This document shows positions 41,640 to 53,472 of a DNA stretch of 64,000 bases, one piece after another (the first letter of the stretch is position 1; each line of letters opens with the position of its first letter). The translations under genes and the position numbers were made by a program. The DNA is from Molanna angustata (Eukaryota; Arthropoda; Insecta; Trichoptera; Molannidae). Under the pieces are notes generated by a model, which was given only the letters and a program-made list of their open reading frames with translations, did no database searches and was not told where the DNA came from. The DNA lies in the NCBI GenBank assembly GCA_963576475.1, contig OY754981.1, positions 27,132,132-27,196,131 of the forward strand, given 5' to 3'.

Positions 41640-42190
41640 TAAAACAAACAATGTTGCATTGCTTTATTGGTGGAACAGTGAAAACTCCATACATAATCAA
41701 TATCAAATACTAAAATTTAGAAATAATACATAATTTATTTACTAGTAAATAAAAACACTAAAATAAGCTACCAAAGTACTAGGAAAGATAGGAGGAAACA
41801 GCTGTCCTAAACCCTCTGAGAGAGCTCGCAGATATGTCAAGTGTATTCAAGAAAGCATTGTACACCGTGCAAGTACGGTACACAAAAGCATTCTGAGTGT
41901 AGTTGTTATTACACTTAGGAATATAAAAAGTGTTAGAATATCTGGTTCTTCTGCTCGGACAGAGAAAGAAAACTTTTTTCAACAAGTCTGGGTTGCCAAC
42001 TTAAACATATATACATATATCAATAAGGGTCCTGCGGTTCGCCAGAGTTGCTAAATTATGGCAATGGATTGATTCAGCATAATTACTAAAGTTGAGACCA
42101 AGGAAAATAAAAATGTGAATCAAACATTCTCTGGATTCTTTCGATTCTGTCGAAATATATGTTGTATAGTGAGGATTTCCAACCACATAT
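41640..42190 (-). mobile_element. LINE C-terminal fragment with one frame break
   Basis: Two adjacent - strand frames (42186-42001 and 41985-41779) read a continuous LINE C-terminus: HNLATLANRRTLIDIC, then KKVFFLCPSRRTRYSNTFYI, TQNAFVYRTCTVYNAF and LDISASSLRGFRTAV. A stop or shift lies near 41995. Same type as 37055-37620. Confidence 0.75.
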
Positions 42191-42937
42191 CATCTATTTT
42201 TTATTATTTAATGAATTATTATCATTATACATCTTATTAGAACTTATTAGCACAACTATTAGGTATGTAATATTTTATGTCTAAGGCATCAATTTTAACT
42301 TGAATTGTTTTATTATTATTTTGTCCATCATTGAATGAAATAAATGTTTTATTTGAAAATAACCAACACTGGTGTTATTATGTATGTATATTATGAATTA
42401 TTGTGTTTGAATTACGATAATTTGCACGATTTTCACTAGTAGGTAGATACCATAATAATTATTGGATCTTTGGTTCTGTTACGATCTTAGTTTCGATTCT
42501 TTTGAATGTGCCGCTGTAATTGGTACGATGTCTTAGTTAAATATAGGTACTATATTCTCGTTACATGATGTGATTGATCGTAAAACGTGACTTTAAAGGA
42601 GTTCGTCGACCACGACTCATAGGCCGACCCGTTCTCACAGACCATAAGAGAAAAATACGTGTTACAAAAATAAACTTATTTATTTCCTATTTAAACATAA
42701 CCTTCCGGCTGATTATTCTCTCTTTATTCATTTTCATCCCTTAGATTAAGTTTTCCGTCTCTATTGTTCATCATTCTGACGATGCTCGGCATTGAGCGAT
42801 ACTGGTGAATGGTAGTCGCGTTTGCGAACTAAATTTGATAAAACGAAAAATTATATATTATATCTTACATCATAGTTCTATGTGATTATGGAGTTCTATC
42901 ATGATGTGATCGTTTCAAACATTGAAAAAAATAATCA
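42191..42937. other. A+T-rich DNA, no feature seen
   Basis: Nothing recognised. Confidence 0.4.
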
Positions 42938-43330
42938 TCAGCCTGTGCTTGCCCACTGCAGGATATAGGCCTCCCCTCTCCTTCTCCACTCCTCCCGTTC
43001 CTGTACGACTCCCATCCACTGTGGTCCAACAAATCTTTTAATATCGTCCATCCATCTGTTAGGTGGTCGCCTTTGTGGTCTCTTGTCGCCTCTCGGTCTC
43101 CACTCCACCAGTATTTTCGTCCATCTATTGTCGTTCATTCTTGATATGTGTCCTGCCCATCTCCACTTCTGCATGGCTATTCTCTCAACCACATCGGACA
43201 GTTTGGTCTGACTGCTTATCCAGTCATTCCTCTTCCTATCTTCTAGTTTAATGGCCCACATTATCCTTTCCTTTTTTCTTTGTGCTACACGTAGCTTGTT
43301 GGCAGACAATAAAAAAATAATATAAAACAT
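42938..43330 (-). mobile_element. RTE-like LINE 3' fragment
   Basis: A 130-aa - strand frame: QTKLSDVVERIAMQKWRWAG, HISRMNDNRWTKILVEWRPR, then RPPNRWMDDIKRFVG and WRRRGEAYILQW. These are the WxWAGHxxRxxDxRW and RWxDD signatures of an RTE-type LINE end. A short 3' tail ends with a CAGGCTGATGATTA block. The + strand ORF at 43063 is its shadow. Confidence 0.85.
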
Positions 43331-44650
43331 AAAATCGTGGGAATGAATATTGTAAAGTTTTTTTTTATTTTTTTTTTCAAATATGTGTTAGGCAATTACT
43401 CTCATCCAACCAAAGCCATGATTTGATGCCATTAATTATTTTGACCACTTGGACTGCCTCGAATAAAGCGGAATGTGAAATTCCAATTTGCGAATACATA
43501 CTATGCGTTGTCGTGATATAAATATATTCAAAGTCAAATGGTAAAACAATATGAAAACATCAACTGTCAAATTAGCTGTCGTTGTAAAAGATGTTGCTAA
43601 ACCTAAAAACAAACCTCTTTAAAAACACCCGTTACACATTTTACTGGTCAGTCATGTGACCTGGAAAATTTCACATATTTGCATAATAATATAAACAAAA
43701 AAAATGTATCGTCGCGGGGAATTCAGTGTTGGTCACAACCCACTCGTTTATCATAATATTGTTATCATTTTTAATGTCAAAAAATATTTGATAATAATTA
43801 AGCATACTTTGAACTTTGGTATTTTTCGTAGATTTCCGTTATCAATCGTATCTAACTATATTAATTGTCTATTTGTTATCTTGTAACTATGTTTGATAAA
43901 ATCATTATAATAGTGTTTGATAAAATCATTCTAATAGTTTAGTAGTAGAAGTCATACATAGATATATCGTTCTATTTGAATAGATACATTTTTTTTGTTT
44001 CAATACGAATTGTTAAGTATACGAATTGCTGACTTATAGCACCATATTTTATAGTGCACAGTCAAAAAAGTGCTTATTGTGGTTTATATTTAATGTGGGA
44101 AAACGTAAAAGTACGTTGTAATTGAACAAATTTTATTTTCGCAAAAAAATATGGTACACGACTTTGAATGTTTACGACTAAAAGTCGTGTATTAATTCTT
44201 AAAATTATCGAATAAGGTTTATTTCTGTGATAAAAATATCCTGTTCTGGTAATAAGACATACTTTTATCGTTTTTATCTCAAATTTTTCCCTTCTAACTT
44301 CTTCTAACGCTGTCGTTTATCGTATATCTTTTCTCTTTAAAGTGTAGAAGTGTAAGTTCAATGCAGTGAAAAATAATGAAATGTATTTAAAATATTGACA
44401 AAGCGGTAGTTTCTTAATATAATAAAACAAACATATTCAAATAGTTAAGGCGCATGCGTTCGTATCAAAACAATTCATTAATAATGTCATAATAACGTAA
44501 TGCACATCATTTTTGTGGTCATAAAAAAATATAACGTCATAGGGTGAAAGATTTACAATCGGTTCATAGTATCCATCAGATACTTTATCGATTTTCATAA
44601 CATTATCATTGTGGATGTGTTTGTGTTATATTATCTATCAGCTGTTTCAG
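43331..44650. other. A+T-rich DNA, no gene seen
   Basis: Holds the recurrent AGTGTTGGTCACAACCCACT motif (43725-43744) and a small tandem duplication (TTTGATAAAATCATT, 43889-43931). Confidence 0.4.
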
Positions 44651-44847
44651 AGATGTAGTGGTATCTAATGTTTGACAATCTGATGGATCTGCAAACACAC
44701 GTCATGTCCTGTTGTATGCTTTGGTCATTTTCGGCAACTTGTTATTTTTTTTTTATATCGCCTGCGATAATAACATGATCTCATTGTGTCCGTGGTACTT
44801 GGAGTGTGATCTCGGTGGTGTTTGTTGGGAGGCTGTGAACGCCGATA

Positions 44848-44949
44848 ATGGAATTATCGTCCAAAGTCGTCGTCATGAAGAAGAGCGCTATGGAAATGAT
44901 AGAGACTGTCTGTGATGTTTATTACAAGACACTGCACTTCAATCATAAG
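44848..44949 (+). CDS. Candidate first coding exon, 34 codons
   Basis: An ATG in GATAATGG opens 34 codons ending at AAG|GTATTT (donor GT 44950-44951) in phase 0. The peptide looks protein-like (VVVMKKSAMEMIETVCDVYY lies within it), with an amphipathic helix-like middle. Sequence upstream from about 44780 is also richer in G+C than the surroundings, and composition drops right after the donor. Possible acceptors (TTTCAG at 44647-44652) exist, so the exon could begin upstream. Not recognised as a known family. It shares strand and phase with the candidates at 16692 and 58780. Confidence 0.4.
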
Positions 44950-44951
44950 GT

Positions 44952-45599
44952 ATTTAGGTGTTGTTTAAATTACTACTACGGTACTACTGTATCTAGTGTT
45001 TATTGTAACAGATGTATGCAAGTTACTTCATTATGGAAGTAAATATCGTGAATTTTCATGTGTATATTATTATTAAATTACTGAAATTAATACCTAAGAG
45101 GGCATATATTATAAACCTAAACAACGAATTTTTAAATCAAATTTCTCAAATATGATAAACATTGTGTTTCTAAAACATATACCATATAAGTATTTTCAAC
45201 ATTTCTCTAGTAAATATTCGTCGAGCAATTTTAAAATTCAGCTTAATTTCCCCTAATAAATATTACAGATTATCGTTTTTTACAACATATATTTAAAATT
45301 AATCGATAACGAAGTTATTTTATTAAGTGTCCTCTTGGAGCATTTTGTCGGTGCCAGCATATTCCAATATTCCTATGTTGTATAATACATTTTACTAGTG
45401 TTGCACTATTGCATTATTGTTCTGTAAGTATTGTTTATGTAAAAAAGTTAAAATAAATAAATAAACTATACGTGCGGATAGTATTGTATTTTAATATTGT
45501 AGGTAGTACTTGAAAAAAGCGATTTACTTTCATATCAATATGCAATATTTTTATTTGATTATGTAATTTATTCATATTAGTTAAATTGGTTGTTGAAAG
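44952..45599. other. A+T-rich DNA, possible intron
   Basis: Nothing recognised. Confidence 0.35.
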
Positions 45600-45835
45600 A
45601 ATGAATGATGAACGACTGACTAAAAAAATATACATGGGTGTAAGAGATGGAGTGAATAGCAGCGGCCGCCCCAAAAAGAGATGGCATGAAGCTTGAATAA
45701 TCGACGAGCATGTATGAGACGATGCATGGATGTAAAGGAAGCTAGGAATGTGTTCAAAAATAGAGGAGTATGGCGCTCGGTTCTCTCTGCTTACCCCGTA
45801 AGGGATATGGCGTGATGGTATGTATGTATGATGTA
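45600..45835 (+). mobile_element. RTE-like LINE 3' fragment, + strand
   Basis: A + strand counterpart of 58950-59365: NDERLTKKIYMGVRDGVN, GRPKKRW, CMRRCMDVKEARNV and GVWRSVLSAYPVR blocks are readable, with an internal deletion near 45690. Ends in ATGGTATGTATGTATG simple repeats. Confidence 0.75.
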
Positions 45836-46179
45836 TGTATGTAAAAATTACATACCTACTTGGATAAGGCAGTAGATTTTTGTACTTTTTAACATAGATA
45901 AAATAAAACCTAGCTGTACCAAAAAATGAAAATAAAAGCTATATATTTTAAGTGATTTCATGGCTAATTAGATTACGTTTCAAAACATACTTTCTCGATT
46001 GATATTAGGTTTGGCGAACAAATAAATTATATCCTTTTTTCGGCCAATATTTTCGTCCTTTTTCTGTCATTATTTTCATGGAATATCATGTATGATAACG
46101 ACAAGAATATGGCCGTTTTTATTTTACTTATGGTTGGACTGTTTTGGGTTTCCCGCCTGATACTAGTTTCCCGAAAAAA
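45836..46179. other. A+T-rich DNA, no feature seen
   Basis: Nothing recognised. A (TA)n run begins near 46180. Confidence 0.35.
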
Positions 46180-46199
46180 TGTATATATATATATATATA

Positions 46200-46494
46200 T
46201 TATAATATTTTTATCTCGGTTTTCCCGTGTCAGTAGGTCTTGACTAAGACCATTTGTCTTCCGACGTTTCGCCTGAATATCACCAGGCATTTTCAAGGAC
46301 TTAACGAAAAGCACGCGCGCGACACACGTCTACTCACACTGAAAGCTCACCGTCAAGTGAGTAGACGTGTGTCGCGCGCGTGCTTTTCGTTAAGTCCTTG
46401 AAAATGCCTGGTGATATTCAGGCGAAACGTCGGAAGACAAATGGTCTTAGTCAAGACCTACTGACACGGGAAAACCGAGATAAAAATATTATAA
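46200..46494. repeat. Perfect 138-bp inverted repeat with 19-bp spacer
   Basis: 46200-46337 is the exact reverse complement of 46357-46494 as far as I can check by eye. The arms contain GCCTGGTGATATTCAGGC, itself a GCCTG/CAGGC hairpin, followed by GAAACGTCGG, which resembles PLE or other retroelement 3' ends. (AT)n tracts lie outside both arms. Both arms share one short ORF in mirror orientation, which I read as a by-product. Confidence 0.95.
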
Positions 46495-46523
46495 CATATT
46501 TCACCCGTGAAAACATCAAATAT

Positions 46524-46771
<248 letters not shown>

Positions 46772-46791
46772 TCGTATGGTGAGTCAGGCGC

Positions 46792-47010
46792 TCACAAGAT
46801 TACACTAAGTTCCCTAAGCCATATTCTGGCTTCGGTTGTCAGGTTATTTATATCCTCCATCACTCCATCGAATCTGTGAGATGGACACATCGTTACAATG
46901 TGATCTATGGTTTGGACCAGATCGCCACACTCACAACTAGGGCCTACTTTTACTCTCAATATTGGTAACATAAAATAGAAATAGACATGAAATTTGAAGA
47001 CATGCATTCA
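46792..47010 (-). mobile_element. LINE C-terminal Cys-His fragment
   Basis: The - strand reads [27 protein letters not shown] and [12 protein letters not shown]: the C-x-C...H-x4-C motif downstream of RT in R1/I/Jockey-type LINEs. 5'-truncated. Confidence 0.7.
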
Positions 47011-48209
47011 CGATAAAAAATAAATTAATGTCGTTAAAAAATATTGCTTTGTTGCATCAAGTAGATGAATTATCATATTTTACCACTATGTTTGACACTG
47101 TAAGGCTAAATTCGAAAAATATCTGTCACATAATTAATTGTTTCCAAATTGTGTTTTTGTGACATCAATTTTTTGTATGAAAATGTGAAGGCATTAATAA
47201 TTTGAAATTCATTTGAAAAAACATGGCTCTGTCTACAGCCATTCTGTAAACTGTAATTGTTACCTAAAATACAATTCTACAGAATAAAAATATCTTATCT
47301 GATAATAAGAATACTTTTTACGATATTGGATGAATCTTAAAGATCGTGCAAAAAGTGGAAAAATCTACGGCCATATAAGTGATTACTGGGATAGACATTT
47401 TATACATTATCTTTTAAGCACTTGAATATGCACGTGACTGTATACATTTATGTTCATTTTCCTTATATTGCCTTTAAAAATTTTGATACATTGGATGTTT
47501 ATTTTACAATACTGTTGTATTTTTCAAAATATTGTTATTTCGCGGTCGAGATCAATATCATATTATTTATAAATCAAATGTTATTATTTTGTCGAAGAAT
47601 CAAAACCGCAAATTTTCTATGAAAAAATAGCCATACAATGAGGACATGTGGTTTTGTAATATACTTACTGTGGAATTCATATCCGTTTGAAATGATATCA
47701 AATATTATTATAAGTAATATTATATCGTGTATGTACGGGAGTTAGGAATAAATGGACAGCACACTATTGACTCCATCCACTCTTACTCTCCTATACTTTG
47801 TTATAGTAGAAGCCTTTTTGCATTAAAATATTGGCTGTAGTAACGAGTTCTTCGCCAATATTGTCAACATGTGAATAAAATACACTTTGCATTTTAAATA
47901 AGGATTACGGGCCAGCAAGATTATTTGCAAACCCATGTTTTGCTTCTATCTCTCAACGTATTTCTATTTATTAAATTTATTTATCTTGTGGCAATCAAAG
48001 ATATGACATTTTTGACATATCTTACGTCTTGTGTGTTCATTAGGTAGTGAATATAACCCTTTTGTTGCTAATTTGTATATATTAGATTTTCCTTTATCTC
48101 GTCTAAGTACTCACAGTTTTTTAAAGCTCTCTATTCTCACAATTTAACCATCAAGATGAATGAATTTTGAAGAAAACCAACATTTTTGTTTTATTGTACT
48201 TAAATAGAC
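47011..48209. other. A+T-rich DNA, no feature seen
   Basis: Nothing recognised. Confidence 0.4.
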
Positions 48210-48213
48210 ATAC

Positions 48214-48468
48214 CGACCGCTTACCGCCAATACCTCCTATCTTAAATTTGCAAAATTTTACAGAACATTCTGAAAACATTGTTTTATAATTTTATTTCCA
48301 AGAAAGAGCTCTAACTACTATGAACATTGCTTTAAAAATAGTTGTTTTTTTATAATGTATAACTCTATATTCGTTTTTGGTGTTAATTAACACTTCTGTG
48401 TAAGATAGAAGTTGAAGGTACAAATTTAATTGAAATTTGAGTTAGGAGGTATTGGCGGTAAGCGGTCG
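48214..48468. mobile_element. MITE, 255 bp, with ATAC target duplication
   Basis: Terminal inverted repeats begin CGACCGCTTACCGCCAATAC and continue (CTCCTA) for about 26 bp with perfect complementarity at the right end. They are flanked by ATAC at 48210-48213 and 48469-48472. No ORF. A 4-bp duplication is seen in a few DNA-transposon groups, but the superfamily is not identified. Confidence 0.8.
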
Positions 48469-48619
48469 ATACGTCATATACATACTTATGTGTTATAACT
48501 TCGGTGGCGGCGTCCTGAGTTCTATTTGCAGCAGAGGAAACATTTATTTCAATTTATTAAAATTATTTTTGCAAACTTTGTGGAATTCCATATTAATAAC
48601 AAAATATAATAGTATTTTT

Positions 48620-48716
48620 TTTACTAAAAATGAAAATCAAAAAAGTTTGTATATTGCTTTTCACGTTTATTTTACGTTATACCTAACGTTTTCGGATTTT
48701 TCAATCCATCTTCAGT
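48620..48716 (-). mobile_element. PLE-type 3' end with hammerhead-like fold (PLE-C)
   Basis: On the - strand: CTGAAGA (48715-48709), stem II GGATT-GAAA-AATCC (48707-48694), GAAA (48693-48690), and a 6-bp stem III ACGTTA-GGTA-TAACGT (48689-48674). Then come A and a weak stem I. The 3' sequence AAAATAAACGTGAAAAGCAA parallels the 3' UTR of the PLE at 11306-11350. One extra A follows GAAA. Probably an old, different PLE family with its ribozyme region preserved. Confidence 0.5.
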
Positions 48717-48719
48717 AAC

Positions 48720-49147
48720 AACTAAAATGTAAATCCATCACATCATTCAAATTATTTATTACTCAAATCATACTTGTTTGTATACTGGAAACATTGGTTA
48801 GATGGAAGGATGGAAGGAAGGATGGAAGGACTCTATACTTTTGATTCGTCCGTTCGAAGGATTCGATCACTGTTTTCGATTCTGATTATATTTCCATAAA
48901 CAATATCATATTGATAAAACTGGATGCACAAAATTAATTGCTTTATAAAATTCAATTTTTTACAACAATTTGTACGTCACGTGACATTGACATCATTTTC
49001 TACGAAATATTATATTCTTTCGAATATAATATTTCCATCCAGTACAGGTGTCAAGTTTATTACAAAATGATTATATTTTACAATTATTTTCCAGCGTCTT
49101 CAACCCAAAAAAGAAACTTTTGCGTGAGAAATAATTTTAAATACATT
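48720..49147. other. A+T-rich DNA with a GGAA-rich patch
   Basis: GGAAGGATGGAAGGA repeats at 48803-48828. Otherwise nothing recognised. Confidence 0.4.
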
Positions 49148-49216
49148 TCTCCCCTGTTGGGAGTCGAATCCAAGGCGCTAGGACAGAAGTCAAACGACTC
49201 GACACTATGCCACGCT
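49148..49216 (-). mobile_element. tRNA-like SINE head
   Basis: On the - strand, GTGGCATAGTGTCGAG (box A-like) and GGATTCGACTCCC (box B) lie at tRNA-like spacing. The sequence does not form a clean cloverleaf by eye and matches neither SINE1 nor SINE2. Confidence 0.5.
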
Positions 49217-49239
49217 GTTTGGCTTTTCATCGTTTAATT

Positions 49240-49311
49240 GAGGGGTATTTAATACCCGTCCAATATTTCACTCGCTTTGATTTCCCTCAGTCAATCGAGT
49301 GTTGTCCCACG
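49240..49311 (+). promoter_or_regulatory. Possible promoter and short non-coding exon
   Basis: TATTTAA inside a GGGTATTTAATACCC dyad (49244-49258) is followed by TCAGTC (49288-49293) and then a strong donor CCCACG|GTGAGT (GT 49312-49313). If real, this is another + strand 5' UTR exon. Weak on its own. Confidence 0.25.
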
Positions 49312-49313
49312 GT

Positions 49314-49716
49314 GAGTACTAACTTGTACACTCAGAACAATGTCGCCCATTATATTATACTATCCGCAGTATGGTTCGCTGCGCCTCTCTGGCGTATAAT
49401 TCGCCATATCCAACAATATATTATATACCAAACGATGCATCAACAATACCGCGATATTGTTTGTTTTATCTTCTAACTTAAACTCGAGGCTGCTGGTGAA
49501 ATCTACACTTTCCATTTTGTTCGTACAGAATAGTCTTCATCCGGACATCTTCAACCGCGGTCGTCTGCGAGTTCTTGCCGAAACTATGTATGTGTACTCT
49601 GATGTTATCTTTGTTCAAATGCCGAAAAAAAAACGGCGCCAATGGATTCGTTCGTAAATCGAAAACGAGTTTACAAGTGTAACGGAATTAATTTTTCGCA
49701 CGACCATTTAAAAAAA
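49314..49716. other. Mixed-composition DNA, no gene confirmed
   Basis: A moderately G+C-rich patch (49480-49650) holds an ORF ending in MPKKKRRQWIRS. No family was recognised and there is no repeat copy. Confidence 0.3.
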
Positions 49717-50040
49717 TCGTTTATCTATGGTGAATAATTGTTCGTTTATTTTGACACCATATTTATCAGTGTTGTGAGAATCGATGTTTCGAACCAACTA
49801 ATTCCATATTCAATGTGTAAAAAATAAAAACGTTTATCTTTGATAAAGGAAATAGTTAAATAATCGTTTATTTTGACACCATGTTATCGGAGTGTTTTTT
49901 TAAGAATCCAGGTTTTGAATCAACTAATTCTATATTCAAAAGCATAAAAACATTTATCTATGGTGAATAATAATTGGATATTCGTTTATTTTGACTCCAT
50001 GTAATTTATCGGTGTTTTTGTATATCGAAATAAAAATTCC
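49717..50040. repeat. Three diverged tandem units, about 115-120 bp
   Basis: TTTATCTATGGTGAATAAT and TTCGTTTATTTTGACACCAT-like blocks recur near 49719, 49832 and 49950, each followed by an ATCGGTGTTTTT-like stretch. Confidence 0.7.
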
Positions 50041-50199
50041 ATAATAAAGCTTTTGTTTTACAATGCTTTAATTTTTTTTTTTAACAAATAAGCCATTTTT
50101 TTCTACATATACACTAATTTCAAGTTATTTTAACTATGTTTTAGGGCATGTTTAGAAGATAGTTTGTTGCTAAAGTTAAAAGGGTAAATGTTATAAAAA

Positions 50200-50310
50200 T
50201 GTCCAACACACCTGAGTTACGCACACGGAGGAGGCTCAACTAAGAAGCAACAACAGGGTAAACCTTGCCTAACGATGCGTTTCGCCCTTAACGAGCATTG
50301 TCATTATAGG
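50200..50310 (-). mobile_element. Possible PLE-type 3' end relic
   Basis: The - strand shows AATGACAATGCTCGTTAAGG followed by GCGAAACGCATCG: a GCTC/GGGC hairpin directly before GAAACG, as in hammerhead-bearing retroelement ends. The CUGANGA box is degenerate. Confidence 0.3.
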
Positions 50311-51374
50311 TTTAGGGTTTTTTAGTGTTCACAAAGCAAATATTTACTATTGATAATTTTCATACGATTTAGTGGCTCCTTTTAACTTTCGATTAATGCT
50401 GTTCAATTTTTGTTTTTTGAAGTGGTTCTGAAGTTACACCATTTTTATTATAATATTACAAGTGTTGCTAATATTCTTGTGTGCGTATTGAAAAATATAC
50501 AATTATTTGACTAAAAATAATGTTTGTTGTACTTTCCAATATAATGTTCAATTGAAATATTCGATGGTAAAAGTTCATCATTGGAAGTATCCACACACTA
50601 AAGTAAGTGGTTTTATAAAATATTTGATTAAAATGCATACCTACCTAATTATTAGCATCTTTACAATATAAATATGTTTGCAGCTGTTCTACCTATCGTT
50701 CTGTATATCGCAAGAGCAAATAAATTTTTCGCAGAAACGTAGAGGCACATAATATTATTGTATAAAAATGATTCTTTTCCGCATTGATTTCTTTTAAGAT
50801 TAGATAAGTGCATAGTTGAAGCGACTTACGCGAGCGTTTGAAGGAATAGTAGGTATACCAATGAATATAATATAATACCTACGGATATACTTTACATACA
50901 TTGCGCTAAAACAATTAAATATCCTATTGAAAGGAAACGTACGACTCGTAAATATATGATATCGGGGTTGTTACGATTTTTGTCAACTGGAAAAAATATA
51001 AAAAATATACATTTTACGTTGTTTTTTTTCCTATTTTTCATTGACTTATCCAAGACTTTTCTTAAAAATTTCTACTACGAATTTTTTTTATGCGGCGCTG
51101 GCCGATTTACTAATGATATTAATATTATTAATAACAATTAAGCACTACAAATAATAACACTCAATTATTATTATTACCATTTTACACTTCCTCAAAAGAA
51201 TTAGCAGATCAATGCGTAAATTGTAATTTATTTAAAAGAGCAATATAAAATTCATCAAGCTTTCAATTGGGAATAGTTCACCCATCCAGATACTTAACAT
51301 ATCAAAGGATTAGGCTCTGAGGAGGTCTCTATACTACCTAACAACCCTACTGATTCCCGAATATTAACGTTTAA
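50311..51374. other. A+T-rich DNA, no feature seen
   Basis: Nothing recognised. Confidence 0.4.
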
Positions 51375-52262
51375 AAAATCTTTAACAATTCTACATGTAT
51401 TCATTATTATTAAGTTTTTTGCATTTTTAGTATTAAGTTTTTCGATAAATCTATAATTTCTAAATTACGGATTAACGATTTTGGAATAATGCCAGTGGCT
51501 GAAATAATGAACAGTAATATTATTATTTTACGAGAATGCCAAAGTCTTTTAATCTCGTTACCTAAAGAGGTGTATTTTCTAATTTTTTCATCAAAAGTTT
51601 TTATAATATTACTAGAATTTGGAATAGCCACGTCGGCGTCGCAAATATATGTTATTTTTTTAATTTTATCATGTATTATTAAATCGGGTCTGTTATGTTG
51701 AATTGACCGGTCAGTTAATATTGTTTTATCGTAATAAAGCGAAATATTATTATTTTCTAAAAATGAAATCGGATCATATTCATAATATGGTTTTATGTTT
51801 ATCGCGTCATTTAATTTATATTTAATAGCTAAATTTTGGTGTATTATTTTTGCTACTTGGTTATGTCTAAATGTATATTCTGATTGCGCGAGAAAAGAAC
51901 AGAAATATTATATGCTCGGTTGTTTCCGGAAAAGCCAAACATTTCCTACAACTATCATCTACTACATTTATGTCTTTTATTATATATTTTTGATAATTTT
52001 TAGTTTTTATTACTCTATCCTGAATCGCTATTATAAAACCTTCTAAATCCGCGTCCAAATCACTAATACTCAACCATTTGTTTGACCAAATTTTGTCAAC
52101 ATAAGATTGGTTGAGAAATTTTGGATGTACAGAATGAATTATTTTATTTAGCCACGAATTTAGAAGGTCGTCATTTATATTTATAATAATGTTATTGGCA
52201 TTCTCGTAATTTAAATTTAATGTTGTTAAATTTTTGTCCGCCTCACAGATAACTTTATGCAT
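51375..52262 (-). mobile_element. LINE ORF2 C-terminal region, frame-broken
   Basis: The - strand frame 52262-51867 reads NQSYVDKIWSNKWL, LEGFIIAIQDRVIKTKNYQK, DDSCRKCLAFPETTEHIIFL. The frame 51631-51410 reads MAIPNSSNIIKTFDEKIRKY, then IISATGIIPKSLIRNLEII and LILKMQKT. This is the conserved C-terminal layout of a widespread arthropod LINE group: GFxxAIQDxV, CxxC..ETxxHI, DxAIPN..NI...EKxxKY, then IPKSLxxxLE. At least two frame breaks lie between. Non-functional but nearly continuous over 0.9 kb. Confidence 0.8.
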
Positions 52263-52357
52263 TAAGGAACTCTCAGATTTTTTGTGAAAGAAAGAAAATC
52301 TGAGATTTTTACTATTACAAATACCAAAAAAGTTATAATTAATATTTATTTATTTAT

Positions 52358-52568
52358 TTCTTCTCGGGCAACTAACAGGTATTATGTCAAATATCAATTT
52401 GGGTGCGTGACCCAATAACATGTTGCCACATTGTGGAGACTTACGATATTAATCGTCTCACAGATCCAGACTGAAAACACAATTAAAGCTGTATCTCCAC
52501 CGGGAATCGAACCCGTGACCCTTAGGATCAGTAGTCAGATACCTAACCATCTGAGCCACGAAGGTCGA
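52358..52568 (-). mobile_element. SINE1 copy, well preserved
   Basis: Full-length on the - strand, from ACCTTCGTGGCTCAGATGG through CGGGTTCGATTCCCGG to TGTTAGTTGCCCGAGAAG and a TAAA tail. Closest to the copy at 205-430. Confidence 0.9.
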
Positions 52569-52607
52569 CAGTATGAAAGTTTATAATTATTACCTATTTA
52601 TAATTAA

Positions 52608-52680
52608 TTTAACAAATAAATAGGTAGTTGATTTGTACCACCTCACTAGGTCAGACCTGTTCCGAGGTCGGTGGAATTTA
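52608..52680 (-). mobile_element. LINE-B 3' UTR relic
   Basis: CCTCACTAGGTCAGACCTGTTCCGAG matches, with changes, the LINE-B 3' UTR near 27768-27795 (block split for reading). Confidence 0.5.
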
Positions 52681-53472
52681 TTCAAGAATTTTACATTGAC
52701 GATGATAATATATATCCTTCACTTATCAATTTTATTGATAATGTTAACGTATTTGTTTGATTTTTAACACTATTAATTATTTTTTATGTTGAAAATGTAA
52801 GCGTCTAATGCAACTGTGACAGCTCATCTGATCTTAGTAAAGTAAAGCTGCGGTGTATTCTAAGGTCTAGTCGCCTCTACTTCTTCGAGAAGTGGGTACA
52901 ATTCGCTTAGAATTCTCATTGCCTGTGCGGCCTTAAGCTAAAAATAGTCATAAATTAAAAAAGGTGTATCTACTGTTTTTGAATAACATGTTTGATCTTT
53001 GCTAGGTCAGATGAATTGGAAACACTGGTTGTTTGGAAGGAATTTCTGTTTGGCATGGATGTTTTTTTATCATATGTATTTTTGATTGTATAAAGTTAAT
53101 TGACCTTTTACTGTATATTTTTTTTTAATTAACATTTAATTATATAAGAGACTAATCGATTGGAGAAAAGAAATACTTATTTTGTACTCGTCGATTGTTT
53201 TAAACAACATTTTTTTATAAGCATCTCTGTCGATCCGTCATCTGTCCGACCGACTCTATCAATCTTGTACTATTGGATGGCTATTTATCTATATTATATC
53301 AATTTATGTACGTAGAGATGCGTGTGAACCTTTTCGATACTTTTTATAAACGTATTTTTTGTGCCATTTCGATCCAAGGTTTCTTATTTGTCTTGCAGAA
53401 AAAATACATCGTGAGAATGTATTCATACCTTCACGACTGTTTCAATTATTTATACACGAATGTTATATACAT
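52681..53472. other. A+T-rich DNA, no feature seen
   Basis: Nothing recognised. Confidence 0.4.

Noticed and set aside
43063..43251. 62-aa + strand ORF
   Set aside because: Antisense shadow of the LINE at 42938-43330.
46027..46314. - strand ORF mirroring the one at 46380
   Set aside because: Generated by the inverted repeat; no protein signature beyond that.
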